A stretch of DNA of 64,000 nt from Solirubrobacterales bacterium (GCA_947474595.1 CANJIV010000006.1:62001-126000), one strand, 5' to 3'. Counted from the stretch's first letter, positions 36,493 to 45,460 are shown. The notes: generated from the letters alone by a model not told the origin. Numbers and translations are program-made.

Positions 36493-37131
36493 ATGAGCGA
36501 CGAACAGGCGCGCCAGGTCTACGAGCAGGCTGGTTTTGGAGAGAGCTTGACGCTCGGTACTAGGCCAGCGGTACTAGTGGTGGACTTCAGCTGCGGTTTC
36601 ACCGACCCGACCTCCACGCTCGGCTCGGATCTCACTAATGAGGTGCGAGCAACAAGGCGACTGCTAGATGCTGCGCGCGGGAAGGGGCTCTCAATTGTCT
36701 ACACGACAATTGGCTTTGACCCGAGCTTGAAGGACGGCGCTCTCTGGCTAGAAAAGGTTCCTGCACTTGGGGATTTGCAGATCGGTGGGCAGTGGGTAGC
36801 GATCGACCCTCGACTTGACCCAAGGCCGAGCGAACCGGTGGTCGTCAAGAAAGGCGCATCAGCTTTCTTCGGGACTAACCTCGCGTCGATATTGATCGCC
36901 CAGGGTGTTGACTGCGTCATTCTCTGCGGCGCAACCACGAGCGGCTGTATCCGCGCCACTGCGGTAGACCTGATGCAGTACGGCTTGCCGACGATAGTCC
37001 CGCGCGAGTGCGTAGGAGACAGGGCTCAGGCTCCGCATGAGGCAAATCTCTTTGATATTCATGCCAAATACGCTGACGTTGTCGGTCTCGAGCAGGCCCT
37101 GGAGTTCGTTAACAGTGTGCCGACTCAATAG
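36493..37131 (+). CDS. Isochorismatase-family amidase, N-carbamoylsarcosine amidase-like
   Basis: A 212-residue cysteine hydrolase. The triad is visible: Asp in AVLVVDFSCGFTDP near residue 30, Lys in VVVKKGASAFFGTNLAS near 118 and Cys in CGATTSGCIRATAVDLMQYG near 152. The ATTSGCIRATAVD block is typical of N-carbamoylsarcosine amidohydrolase and maleamate/ureidoacrylate amidases rather than true isochorismatases. It follows hydA by seven bases and would hydrolyse the carbamoyl product made by it. If N-methylhydantoin is the substrate, sarcosine would result; other carbamoyl-amino acids are equally possible. Confidence 0.87.
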   Translation: MSDEQARQVYEQAGFGESLTLGTRPAVLVVDFSCGFTDPTSTLGSDLTNEVRATRRLLDAARGKGLSIVYTTIGFDPSLKDGALWLEKVPALGDLQIGGQWVAIDPRLDPRPSEPVVVKKGASAFFGTNLASILIAQGVDCVILCGATTSGCIRATAVDLMQYGLPTIVPRECVGDRAQAPHEANLFDIHAKYADVVGLEQALEFVNSVPTQ

Positions 37132-37206
37132 ATAGCGGCATGAGCTACGGCTAATTGGTGTTTACGTAGCCGCAGGTCTCCAGAGCAAAGTCGCTACGCC
37201 GACCGG

Positions 37207-38256
37207 CTACTTTGTTGGGCCGTGAACGGGGAGATCGTAGTCGAGCTCCACCGGCATACCCCATGAGCCTGCAGACGAGGCCAGCGCTGGTAGATAGGGC
37301 ATAGCGTCGACCGGCGTCGCGTTATATGGGCTATCGCTCGTGTCCCCGATGCGGACCTCAAAGTGGAGATGGTCGCCGTAACAGTTGCCCGTGCAGCCGA
37401 CTAATCCGATCACTTCATCGCGCACGACATGAGCTCCGACGGTCGTCATGAAGACCGACTGGTGGGCGTAGCAGGTGATGACCACGCGGTGCTTGATGCA
37501 GGTGAAGTTGCCATAGCCGCCTTCGGAGTCGGCGAGGATTACGCGGCCTGATGCCGCTGCGTGGATCGGGGTACCGGAGTCGACGCCGATGTCAATGCCG
37601 TTGTGCATGCGACCCCAGCGAGGTCCGAACGGCGATGTGATTGGCCCGCTGAGTGGCCAGTGCAGCCCTTGGTGTGTGTCGATCGGTGGCGGGTCGACTG
37701 GGCGCGTCTCGACCGGGGGCTTCTCGCCGGGGACGACTCCACCGGTGGTCTTCTTGTAGTGCATGATCTTAAGAGTTTGCAAGCTGGCCTTAGAGATCTG
37801 ACCGTCGACGTCGATCAAGGCGATCTTGCCGCTGATTGCCGTGGTCGGCACGGTGACTGCGAGGTTTGCCTTGCCAACCTTGTAGGGCGGTACCGTCACG
37901 TCGTCGCGGCTGCCCTTGCCACCGAGGAAGACCACGAAGGTTGTGTCAGAGACCTTGAGGCCCTTGATCGCGATCCGGCCCGTCTCGCGAACTAACACAG
38001 ATCCAGTTGCCTGGGTGGTAGTAGACGATGATGCAGAGCAACCCAAGCGACAAGCGAGCGCCTCAATAACTGGCGGATCGTAGACCATGGTGCCCCCCGT
38101 CTCAGGAGCAACCTTCGCAGGTGGTGTAGTTGAGCCGCTCGTCTTCTTAGTCGCCGCGCCAGCCACAGAGGCCGACGACGCGAGTACAGCCGCAGTCAAG
38201 GACCCGGCGAAGATGATCTTGGTTATCAAGCGCCGAAGCGCAATATGACGGTGCAC
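37207..38256 (-). CDS. Secreted M23 (LytM-type) peptidase
   Basis: A 349-residue exported protein. Signal peptide at residues 1-34 (basic MHRHIALRRLITK, hydrophobic core, ASVAGAATKK cleavage region). Residues 35-190 are a Thr/Pro-rich linker plus a beta-rich domain of unknown type. The catalytic M23 domain begins about residue 200: GPITSPFGPRWGRMHNGIDI holds the first zinc His and Asp, and GDHLHFEVR holds the HxH, so it should be active on peptidoglycan cross-bridges. Start GTG at 38256 with AAAGGAAG upstream. A c-di-AMP riboswitch lies in the leader, so expression is tied to that second messenger. It converges with the amidase gene across 75 bases. Confidence 0.93.
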   Translation of the reverse strand: MHRHIALRRLITKIIFAGSLTAAVLASSASVAGAATKKTSGSTTPPAKVAPETGGTMVYDPPVIEALACRLGCSASSSTTTQATGSVLVRETGRIAIKGLKVSDTTFVVFLGGKGSRDDVTVPPYKVGKANLAVTVPTTAISGKIALIDVDGQISKASLQTLKIMHYKKTTGGVVPGEKPPVETRPVDPPPIDTHQGLHWPLSGPITSPFGPRWGRMHNGIDIGVDSGTPIHAAASGRVILADSEGGYGNFTCIKHRVVITCYAHQSVFMTTVGAHVVRDEVIGLVGCTGNCYGDHLHFEVRIGDTSDSPYNATPVDAMPYLPALASSAGSWGMPVELDYDLPVHGPTK

Positions 38257-38281
38257 GCGGTAATAACTTCCTTTTCTTCGT

Positions 38282-38425
38282 GCCTACGGGGTTAGCTGTC
38301 GGGCTCGCGCTGAAAAGGCCGCGCTACCAAGCGACTACACTCGGATTCGCCCCCTAGTTCCTAGAACCTGCTAGGAACTCATGGGTCCCCCGTTCTGCTC
38401 GGCCCCTGCGAGGGAATCGAGCAGA
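38282..38425 (-). ncRNA. c-di-AMP riboswitch (ydaO/yuaA type)
   Basis: Read on the minus strand, the leader of the M23 gene contains the hallmark blocks in order: ACGGGGGACCCAT (about 38393-38381), a perfect eight-pair stem GTTCCTAG / CTAGGAAC (38357-38378), GGGGGCGAATCCGA (38354-38341) and the 3' block GCCCGACAGCTAACCCCGTA followed by GGC, ending at 38282. The last block is the most conserved part of the ydaO class. Boundaries are approximate; the 5' end includes a TCTGCTCG / CGAGCAGA pair. The class is normally an OFF switch for cell-wall hydrolases in actinobacteria. The gene starts 25 bases downstream. Confidence 0.86.
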
Positions 38426-38553
38426 TTTGGCATTAATCTTGCAAACGAGACCCTAACACAAGCCAACTACGGAATGGGCTAGGGCGGACCGAATAAAGGG
38501 TCTCATCGGGGGGTTAAATCACCCAAATAGCGCATATAGACTGCGCCCGGAGT

Positions 38554-38576
38554 GCTCCAAGCGGCCTCTTGGGAGC
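38554..38576 (-). terminator. Hairpin at the end of the MMPL gene
   Basis: On the minus strand GCTCCCAAG, a loop AGGCCG and CTTGGAGC form an eight-pair stem with one bulge, touching the TAG stop of the MMPL gene. There is no U-tract after it, so it may be a weak terminator or mRNA 3' stabiliser that separates MMPL transcription from the M23 leader. Confidence 0.45.
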
Positions 38577-40792
38577 TACTTGGCCGCCGCTGCCTTGGCA
38601 GCTAGATCATCGAAGTATTTGTCGCCTTCGATTGACAGCTTCGGAATGATCCGGTCAAGCCAGGCAGGCATATACCAGCAGGCCTTTCCAAACAGGCTCA
38701 TCAAGGCCGGCAGCAGCACGCAGCGCACGACCGTCGCATAGATGGTGATCGCGACCGCCGTACCAACGCCGAACTGCTTGACGATCGGGTTGCCGTTGAT
38801 CACGAACGCAAGGAAGACCGCGATCATGATCAGCGCGGCGGCACTTACGACCTTGCCGGTCGACGCCATTCCTTCGATGATCGCTTTCTGCGAGTTGCCC
38901 TTCTCAAGCCACTTCTCTCGCATCACGCTCATTAGGAAGACGTTGTAATCCATCGATAGCCCGAACAGCACCGCGAACATCATCAGCGGGACGTAACTGA
39001 CGACAGGGATCTGGCCGTCGAGGCCGATCAGCGACGTGCCTCGGCCTACCTCGAAGACCGCGGTTGTCACCCCGAACGCAGCGGCCACGGTGACCAAATT
39101 CATAATCGAGGAGATCAGCGCCAGGCCCAGCGCGCGAAATGCCATCGTCATCAGGAGGAAGCCGAGCAGCACGACGACGCCGATCGTTAGGATCAGTCGA
39201 TCGCCGATAAGGGTCGCAAGGTCGACGTAGCTAGCAGTCGTTCCGCCTACGTATGCCTTCAGCGAGGTTCCTTTCGTGGCGGCTGGGATCGTTGTGGTCC
39301 TCAGCTCGGTCACGAGGCTGGAGGTCTCCTGAGAAGATGGCCCGGTCTTTGGCGTTAGGGCGATCGTCGCAGCCGTCCCAGCAGAGTTAGCCGAAGCTGG
39401 CGAGGCCGAAGCGACGCCGGGAGCCGCGTTAAGCGCCGTCGTGAGATTGCCGAGTTGAGTTTTAACGGCTGTCTGGTCGCTTGAGTTGATCGCGATGGCG
39501 ATCAAGAAGCTGGCGTTGGCGCCCGGGCCATATCCGTCTTCGAGTAGGTCATAGGCGATGCGCGTCTGGGTGTCGGTTGGGAACGAACCGTTGTCCTGCT
39601 GGCCGAGGTAGAGCTGGTGGACGGGGTAGGTGAGCAGTCCCAGCACGATCACGGAGAGAATCAGGGATGGAATGCGAAAACGAATGATCATCCCCGTCCA
39701 TCTCGCCCAAGCCGAAGTCTCGGATACCTTCTCGGCCTTTTTCACCGAGAAGAACGGCAGTGCAAAGCGGTCTAGACCTTTGCCAGCAATCGCCAGCAGC
39801 GCTGGCATCAACGTGAGCGCTGCGAGCATCGCGACGAGTACCGCGAGCGCGCTCGAGTAGCCCATCGCCGAGAGGATCGGCACCTTAACGACTGCGAGGC
39901 AGAGCAGGGCGAGAATGACGGTCGAGCCGGCAAAGACGACGGCTCCACCGGCTGTCGCAGTAGCGCGCGCCGCGGCTTCGTGGTAGCTAAGACCAGCCCC
40001 TACCTGCTGTCTGTGGCGGCTGACCATGAAGAGCGAGTAGTCGATCACAACGCCGAGGCCGATCATCACCGCCAGGGTCGGGCCGATAGTTGGAACAGCG
40101 ACGAGCTGCCCGAGCAGGTAGACGGCTGAGATTCCAGCGGCGAGTCCAAACAGAGCCGTCACCATCGGCAGGCCCATCGCAAGGAAGGTGCCGAAGGTAA
40201 ATAGCAAGATCACGATCGACGCCCCGATGCCGACGATCACACTTAGATCAACGTTGGGGTTGGATACGGCAGTGCCGATATAGCCGCCGACTCCTACCGT
40301 CAGTCCCGCCTTAGTCGCTGGCGCCGAGAGCTTGACGTAGTGGTCTCCTTCGGCTGCCGTCAGGTCTGCTGGTGACTGCTTAATCGCGATACTGATTATT
40401 CCGGTCTGGCCGTCCTTGCTAATCAGCTGCTTAGACTGAGCGGTGTCGCCGAGCGGGCTAACTACAGAGCCTTGAATAACTCCGGGATCGTTCTGGTAGT
40501 TCTTGGCCGTCTGGGCGATTGCGTCGGCGTACTTGGAGTTGGTGATGAGGGCGCCGCTTGGAGCAGCGAGCACGATTGGGTTTGAGCCGTTGGCAGCCGC
40601 TGGCCAGCGGGCGTTGAGCAGGTTGGTGGCATTTTGGCTGCCGGTCCCGTTTAGCGTGAGGTTGTTGGAGGTGTCGTGACCAGCCGCAGACGAGCCGATG
40701 ACGAGCCCGGCGGCGATGATGATCCACGCGAGTACGACGAGGAAGCGATGGCGCGTGCAGAAGCGGCCAAGGGCATACAGGGCGGGGGTCAT
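38576..40792 (-). CDS. MMPL/RND-family transporter
   Basis: A 738-residue polytopic membrane protein with two MMPL halves. An N-terminal helix is followed by a large periplasmic-type loop (about 35-185) and five membrane segments containing GLGVVIDYSLFMVSRHRQQ near residue 260; the second loop covers about 395-525, followed by GLSMDYNVFLMSVMREKW near 610. The Asp-Tyr pairs are the proton-relay motif of MMPL proteins. The family exports lipids, siderophores or drugs using the proton gradient. No partner gene (acyltransferase, polyketide synthase) is adjacent. It is divergent from the secreted SUMF1-like gene. Substrate unknown. Confidence 0.93.
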   Translation of the reverse strand: MTPALYALGRFCTRHRFLVVLAWIIIAAGLVIGSSAAGHDTSNNLTLNGTGSQNATNLLNARWPAAANGSNPIVLAAPSGALITNSKYADAIAQTAKNYQNDPGVIQGSVVSPLGDTAQSKQLISKDGQTGIISIAIKQSPADLTAAEGDHYVKLSAPATKAGLTVGVGGYIGTAVSNPNVDLSVIVGIGASIVILLFTFGTFLAMGLPMVTALFGLAAGISAVYLLGQLVAVPTIGPTLAVMIGLGVVIDYSLFMVSRHRQQVGAGLSYHEAAARATATAGGAVVFAGSTVILALLCLAVVKVPILSAMGYSSALAVLVAMLAALTLMPALLAIAGKGLDRFALPFFSVKKAEKVSETSAWARWTGMIIRFRIPSLILSVIVLGLLTYPVHQLYLGQQDNGSFPTDTQTRIAYDLLEDGYGPGANASFLIAIAINSSDQTAVKTQLGNLTTALNAAPGVASASPASANSAGTAATIALTPKTGPSSQETSSLVTELRTTTIPAATKGTSLKAYVGGTTASYVDLATLIGDRLILTIGVVVLLGFLLMTMAFRALGLALISSIMNLVTVAAAFGVTTAVFEVGRGTSLIGLDGQIPVVSYVPLMMFAVLFGLSMDYNVFLMSVMREKWLEKGNSQKAIIEGMASTGKVVSAAALIMIAVFLAFVINGNPIVKQFGVGTAVAITIYATVVRCVLLPALMSLFGKACWYMPAWLDRIIPKLSIEGDKYFDDLAAKAAAAK

Positions 40793-40933
40793 CTACGGAT
40801 CTCCATCTTCGCTAAGGGTTCGCCTAGACATTATCCGACCCTTGTAACGTTTGCCAGATGACCCCCTAGCGGGCACGGTCGCCTTTACACCGTGTTAACA
40901 CTGTCAATGCTGGCAGCAGGTAGCGTTTCCACA

Positions 40934-42205
40934 ATGAAAAAAATGATGCTGCTGCCAATCCTGATCGTGCTCGTAGCTTCCCTACCTGCCTCGGCGAGCG
41001 CCCAGCAGTATGGAAAGATCGTGTCGATACGAACCGTTTCAGTGGGTTCCCCCGGCAATAACTCCGTCGGCATCGTCCCCTTCACCGACGCGGCCTACCC
41101 CTCGTGTGCGGGCGTTACCGAAACATCGCCATTCGGCGGCTGCATGACCGTCGGCGGCGTCAGCAGCAGCTATGCGATCGGCGAGCTCGAGATCACGGTT
41201 GCTCAGTGGGTGGCGTTTTTGAACACCGCCAACTATGGCCTCACAAACCCACCGCGGCTCTACAGCCCGCAGGAGAGCGGAACGGCTTGGCCACGCTTCG
41301 GTTCAGTCAACTTCGATCAGAACGCGCCACGTGGCACGCGCTACAGCGTCGCCTATCCGCAGTGGGCGAATAAGCCCTACGGATTCGCCACCTTTGGCCG
41401 CGCCGCTCGCTTCGTAAACTCGCTGCAGAACGGAACGCTGCTGGGAAAGACCACGAGTTACGCCAACGGGCGCAAGATCACCACCTACCGCGTGCGCCTA
41501 TCAGCGAGGACTGAGACCGGAATGTATGACCTCGGCGCCACGCGACCGAAAGGCGGCAGCGGACGCAAGAGTTCCAAGGGCTTCGTAGTACCAAGCCAAA
41601 ACGAATGGATCAAGGCGGCCTACTTCGACCCCAGCGGCGCCAGCACAGGTTCGTATTGGAAGTACCCAACTAACGCCGGCGTGTTCGGCGACGGAACAGC
41701 CACAGCACCGACCCCATCGGTACTCAACTCTGGCACCGGGTCGGTCACGAACTCATCGGCGCAGCCGCTCTCAACCTACACTGCGCCAGGCCTACCATCG
41801 CCACACTGGTGCCCGTCGCAGGTCACCACAGCGGCCTGCTCTACCTATCCGTTTCCGGGAAATCCGACTGAGCTAAACAAGTTCTTCCAAGGAAGCGTCA
41901 GCACAGTCGGCCAAGCGCTAACACGTTCGCCGTGGGGGACACTCGATCAAGGCGGAAACGTCGTCGAATGGACCGACACGATTACTGCACCGCCTTTTGG
42001 TCAAGACAAGGCGCTGACTTACCGCAGGCTGCACGGTGGCATCGCAAGTTCGCCCCTTGGCCAGAATGACGCCATTCAGCTATGGCTCTCAGCTGTGGGC
42101 CTCGACATCGAGGATGTCAACCTGCGCAACCACTATCCGTGGTTCGGTTTTAGGATCGGCGTGATTGGCACGCTGAAGCCGAGCCCGGGCGGCATCACCG
42201 GCTAG
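40934..42205 (+). CDS. Secreted formylglycine-generating-enzyme-like (SUMF1) domain protein
   Basis: A 423-residue exported protein. Signal peptide MKKMMLLPILIVLVASLPAS, cleavage near ASAQQ. The rest is an FGE-sulfatase fold: SYAIGELEITVAQWVAFLN, FVVPSQNEWIKAAYFDPS, LDQGGNVVEWTDT, RRLHGGIAS and PWFGFRIGVIG. The region where true FGE carries its two copper-binding/catalytic Cys contains none (LWLSAVGLDIEDVNLRN), although other Cys (SCAGV, HWCPSQ, ACSTY) could form disulfides. No sulfatase gene is near. It is therefore probably a binding or structural domain outside the cell rather than an FGE. I chose ATG 40934 because the signal peptide begins there; GTG 40892 is in frame but less likely. Confidence 0.82.
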   Translation: MKKMMLLPILIVLVASLPASASAQQYGKIVSIRTVSVGSPGNNSVGIVPFTDAAYPSCAGVTETSPFGGCMTVGGVSSSYAIGELEITVAQWVAFLNTANYGLTNPPRLYSPQESGTAWPRFGSVNFDQNAPRGTRYSVAYPQWANKPYGFATFGRAARFVNSLQNGTLLGKTTSYANGRKITTYRVRLSARTETGMYDLGATRPKGGSGRKSSKGFVVPSQNEWIKAAYFDPSGASTGSYWKYPTNAGVFGDGTATAPTPSVLNSGTGSVTNSSAQPLSTYTAPGLPSPHWCPSQVTTAACSTYPFPGNPTELNKFFQGSVSTVGQALTRSPWGTLDQGGNVVEWTDTITAPPFGQDKALTYRRLHGGIASSPLGQNDAIQLWLSAVGLDIEDVNLRNHYPWFGFRIGVIGTLKPSPGGITG

Positions 42206-42313
42206 TTCAACCGCCAAGCCTTTAGCCAAAACACTCGCCACAGCCCCAACCAATCTTTGGCGCTGCGCGCGCGGAGCAGTCGTCGGTCGGCTCGACCGTG
42301 CGATCATCCCTGT

Positions 42314-42387
42314 GGGCGGTTAGCTCAGCTGGTTAGAGCACCTGCTTTACACGCAGGGGGTCATCGGTTCGAATCCGATACCGCCCA
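42314..42387 (+). tRNA. tRNA-Val (anticodon UAC)
   Basis: A 74-base cloverleaf: acceptor GGGCGGT / ACCGCCC, D-arm GCTCAGCTGGTTAGAGC, anticodon stem CCTGC/GCAGG with loop TTTACAC, T-arm ATCGGTTCGAATCCGAT, discriminator A. No encoded CCA. Confidence 0.95.
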
Positions 42388-42484
42388 TTCGGAGAGACGA
42401 CAGAACAATGCAGGTGGTCTTACCCGGCAGCCAGCTGCCTCTATGGCCCGTGATCGACGGCCCGATCTGAGAGGCTTTGAGCCA

Positions 42485-43348
42485 GTGACAAGGTATGACT
42501 TAAATGCAAAGGTGGCGCTAGTCACCGGCGGGCGCCGGGGGATCGGCTTTGCCACAGCCCGCGCGCTTGTTGCCAGAGGGGCTCAAGTCGCGATCGTAGA
42601 TCTCGACGGCGATGAGGCTCAGCGCAGCGCCTCAGCGATCCATGACACCCGAGCGGTTGGGTTCGGCGCTGACGTCACCGACCGGTGGGCGATGGAACGC
42701 GTGGTCGCCGCCACGGTCGAGCGCTTCGGCGGCCTAGACGTTGTGGTCGCCAATGCGGGGATCGTCTCTCGGGCGGCGACGCTGCGAGCCATGTCGTCGG
42801 AGAGCTGTGAACGAGTTCTTGATGTCAACTTAATGGGTGTCTATCGCACCGTTGACGTTGCGCTACCCGAGATCGTCGCTAACCGCGGGCATGTCGTGGT
42901 TATCTCGTCGATCTATGCGTTCATGAACGGCGTCGGCACGGTTCCATATGCGATGAGCAAGGCAGCGGTAGAGCAGCTCGGCCGAGCGCTGCGCGTTGAG
43001 CTCGCCCAACATGGAGCCAGCGCCAGCGTCGCCTACTTTGGCCTGATTGACACTGAGCTGCTGCGCCAAGCACTCGACCACGACCCGCTGATGGAGGAGA
43101 TGGCGGCCACGATCCCCAAGTTCTTGCGCAAGCGCTTGGATCCCAAGAAGGCTGGCGAGGCGATCGTCTTAGGGATAGAGCGACGTAAACCACGCATCAT
43201 CTTGCCGCGACGTTGGGGGGCCGTTTCGGTTCTTCGGGGCGTGCTGAACCCGCTGCTCGACGCCCGCATGGAGAGCGATTCGGCTACCCAGGCTATCGCT
43301 GCTCGCCTAGATGAACGTGGAGGCGAGGAGCAGCCGACTACTCGCTGA
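42485..43348 (+). CDS. Short-chain dehydrogenase/reductase
   Basis: Rossmann-fold NAD(P)-dependent oxidoreductase of 287 residues. Seen: VALVTGGRRGIGFATARAL (cofactor loop), acidic LDGDEAQR after strand 2 favouring NAD, VVVANAGIVSR, and the active site Ser in VVISSIYAFMN with Tyr/Lys in VPYAMSKAAVEQL. The C-terminal 60 residues (KFLRKRLDPKKAGEAIVLGI) resemble SDRs acting on sterols or fatty compounds. I chose GTG 42485 with GAGAGG ten bases upstream; ATG 42443 would add 14 residues. The longer open frame reaching 42257 runs through tRNA-Val and is rejected. Confidence 0.87.
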   Translation: MTRYDLNAKVALVTGGRRGIGFATARALVARGAQVAIVDLDGDEAQRSASAIHDTRAVGFGADVTDRWAMERVVAATVERFGGLDVVVANAGIVSRAATLRAMSSESCERVLDVNLMGVYRTVDVALPEIVANRGHVVVISSIYAFMNGVGTVPYAMSKAAVEQLGRALRVELAQHGASASVAYFGLIDTELLRQALDHDPLMEEMAATIPKFLRKRLDPKKAGEAIVLGIERRKPRIILPRRWGAVSVLRGVLNPLLDARMESDSATQAIAARLDERGGEEQPTTR

Positions 43349-43382
43349 GCGCGCCGGTCATAGGAGTGCTGAAGGCGCGCGG

Positions 43383-44237
43383 CTAGCGAGGCGTCTTATA
43401 GGCATCAAGGGCAGCATTGACCAACGCTGGCTTCTTGATGAAGTCGCCGTGTTTGCCGGAACGGTCCCTGATGATTTTCACAACCGTTGCGCCCAGCCGC
43501 TTGATTTTCACGGCCGTTAGTTGGATCTGAGCACAGCCGGCGTAGTCAACGTTGGGATCGAGGGTTCCGCAGTAGAGAACCCAGCGCGATCCCGCCAGCG
43601 GCCGCGCACCGTAGGCACCATCGAGCAGTAGCTGGTTGGCTGGCAGGCCGGGCAGGATGGCTCCGGCATTGGCGATCGCTAGGCCGAAGTACTTCTTACT
43701 GCGGCGATCGAGTGCGACGATCGGATAGGAACGTACGGCAGAGCTAGAAAAGCCCTGCAAAATCGCGCCTCCCTGCTTAACCTCGCGGCGCTCAAGGGCC
43801 GACTTGGCGATCGCGTAGATCTGAGCGGGTGAGTACTCGGCATCAGGGGCCGAGCCGAGCCGCCATTGGATCCCCAGCACGGCGTATCCACGCTGCTCAG
43901 CGTAGCTCTGCCAGCGGCTGAAATCGGTGAACGCGGTGCTCTTGTGACCGTGTAGGAAGACGATCGTTGCCTTTGGATCGGCGGGCGACCAGAGCACAGT
44001 GAAGCTGGCCTTGTCGGCGGTCACGCTGATCGTCGCGCCAAGGTCGAGGGCTTTACGAAACAGCGCAGGGGTTTCAGCGCGCGCCTTGCGAAGGTTTGGC
44101 GGAGAGGCGGCCAAGGTCGGTGCCGACGCCTTGGAGGCCAGCGCTGGGCCTGCGTGGAGCTTGGACCATCCCAAGATCGCAACTGCGGCGAGTACCAAGA
44201 CACTCGCTATTAAGAAGGCTCGGGCGCGAGGTGTCAT
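43383..44237 (-). CDS. Membrane-anchored or secreted alpha/beta hydrolase-like protein
   Basis: A 284-residue protein with an N-terminal hydrophobic segment (ARAFLIASVLVLAAVAILGW) serving as signal anchor. The hydrolase part shows an oxyanion segment TIVFLHGHKSTAF, a nucleophile-like LQGFSSSAVRSY, an Asp in YCGTLDPNVDYAG and a His in RSGKHGDFIKK, consistent with a Ser-Asp-His triad. ATG 44237 lies 10 bases after the acyltransferase stop; a TTG at 44282 would overlap that gene. Similar order suggests co-transcription with the acyltransferase. Substrate unknown. Confidence 0.72.
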   Translation of the reverse strand: MTPRARAFLIASVLVLAAVAILGWSKLHAGPALASKASAPTLAASPPNLRKARAETPALFRKALDLGATISVTADKASFTVLWSPADPKATIVFLHGHKSTAFTDFSRWQSYAEQRGYAVLGIQWRLGSAPDAEYSPAQIYAIAKSALERREVKQGGAILQGFSSSAVRSYPIVALDRRSKKYFGLAIANAGAILPGLPANQLLLDGAYGARPLAGSRWVLYCGTLDPNVDYAGCAQIQLTAVKIKRLGATVVKIIRDRSGKHGDFIKKPALVNAALDAYKTPR

Positions 44238-44247
44238 CGAACGCCAA

Positions 44248-45426
44248 TCATGAATTGGCGGGGGCCGGTTGTTTGCCTGCAAGTTTCACTAGTCGCCCGT
44301 GGGCCATCCCAATCAGCGGCTTCTCGACGATAAACCAACTCGCCATCCCGGCGGCGACACAGAGCGGAAAGCCGATCACCATCAGCGACCACCCACGCGG
44401 GGCGATCCCGCTGTGGCGGATTGCGAGCAGGATAGGTACATGCCAGAGGTAGAAGCCGTAGGAGACGACGCCTAGATTGCGCAGCGGCGCGGCCCGCAGC
44501 CATCCCAGCGCTGGCCCAGCTCCCGCGGCGGCGGCCGCTGTAATGAGTGCGAAGCCAACTCCGCCAGGCATATCTCGCACGACCGCTCCAAGTTCGTTGT
44601 TCATCGTGATCGTTGTGTGCCAGTAGCCGTTGCCAATGACGATCGCAATACCTGCGGCCACCGTCAACCAAGTAACAAGCTGCGATAGCGGACTCTCCCC
44701 AGATCGAGCGCGCCGCCGTTCGGCCCACAAGGCAGCGAGCATTCCGAAGGCGAAGTAGGGCATGTAGGCGATCAGCGACTTGGAGGCGATTTGGCTCCAG
44801 CCGTTGGCCTCAGTCAATGCGTTCCAACCCATGCCAGCGGCGATAAAGAACAGCAGTAGCGCAACCTGTGGCCACATTCGCCCGCGCGCAATCCGCATCG
44901 CGTAGAGGCCGATCAGCGGAAGCACGATGTAGAAGGCCATTTCAAGACATAGCGTCCAAGTGACAGGGTTGAGCGTAAGGATCGTGTCGGGGTCGTAGTT
45001 CTGCCCGAATACCACGAAGAGCGGCAACAGTTGTGCATCTGGCAACCGCACTCCAGGCGTGCTCTTAGCCCAGGTCAGTAGCGCTAACGTCCCGAGTAGA
45101 GCTACGTAGTAGGCCGGCAGGATGCGCGCTGCCCGGCGTAGAAAGTAGGCACCCGTCGCGACTGGGCCATGCTGGGCGCTTGCCGCTCTCACGAACGGCC
45201 GGTAGAGGAGGAATCCAGAGAGCACAAAGAAGCAGATCAGACCGTCGCTGAGTTGCGCTGCTGCCCAATCCCAGCCGTCAATCCGAGAGCCCGCAGAGCG
45301 GTTGTAGAGCCAGACGTGGAAGAAGAAGACCGAGAGCGCCGCGAGACCGCGGAGACCGTCGAGTCCGCGACTGCGGTGTTGGTTAGGGAGCCCTTGTTCC
45401 ACTGACCGTTTATGATGACAGCGCAC
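44248..45426 (-). CDS. Acyltransferase 3 family membrane protein (OafA/YrhL type)
   Basis: A membrane-bound O-acyltransferase of about 392 residues with ten or so hydrophobic segments. Seen: RGLDGLRGLAALSVFFFHVW (the Arg/His pair that is conserved), LICFFVLSGFLLYRPF, and YFLRRAARILPAYYVALLG. The family acetylates or acylates cell-surface sugars and lipids. Start is uncertain: TTG 45432, GTG 45426 or GTG 45402 are in frame; I take 45426. The next gene on the same strand, a hydrolase-like protein, follows closely. Confidence 0.9.
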   Translation of the reverse strand: MRCHHKRSVEQGLPNQHRSRGLDGLRGLAALSVFFFHVWLYNRSAGSRIDGWDWAAAQLSDGLICFFVLSGFLLYRPFVRAASAQHGPVATGAYFLRRAARILPAYYVALLGTLALLTWAKSTPGVRLPDAQLLPLFVVFGQNYDPDTILTLNPVTWTLCLEMAFYIVLPLIGLYAMRIARGRMWPQVALLLFFIAAGMGWNALTEANGWSQIASKSLIAYMPYFAFGMLAALWAERRRARSGESPLSQLVTWLTVAAGIAIVIGNGYWHTTITMNNELGAVVRDMPGGVGFALITAAAAAGAGPALGWLRAAPLRNLGVVSYGFYLWHVPILLAIRHSGIAPRGWSLMVIGFPLCVAAGMASWFIVEKPLIGMAHGRLVKLAGKQPAPANS

Positions 45427-45460
45427 GCACAAAGCACCACCAGCGCAATATCTCTGGCTC

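Noticed and set aside
40882-40905. GTGTTAACAC palindrome upstream of the SUMF1-like gene as an operator
   Set aside because: A single ten-base palindrome without a second copy or a linked regulator is too weak to call.
42257-42442. Longer N-terminus for the SDR gene
   Set aside because: It would be translated straight through tRNA-Val and shows no SDR similarity.
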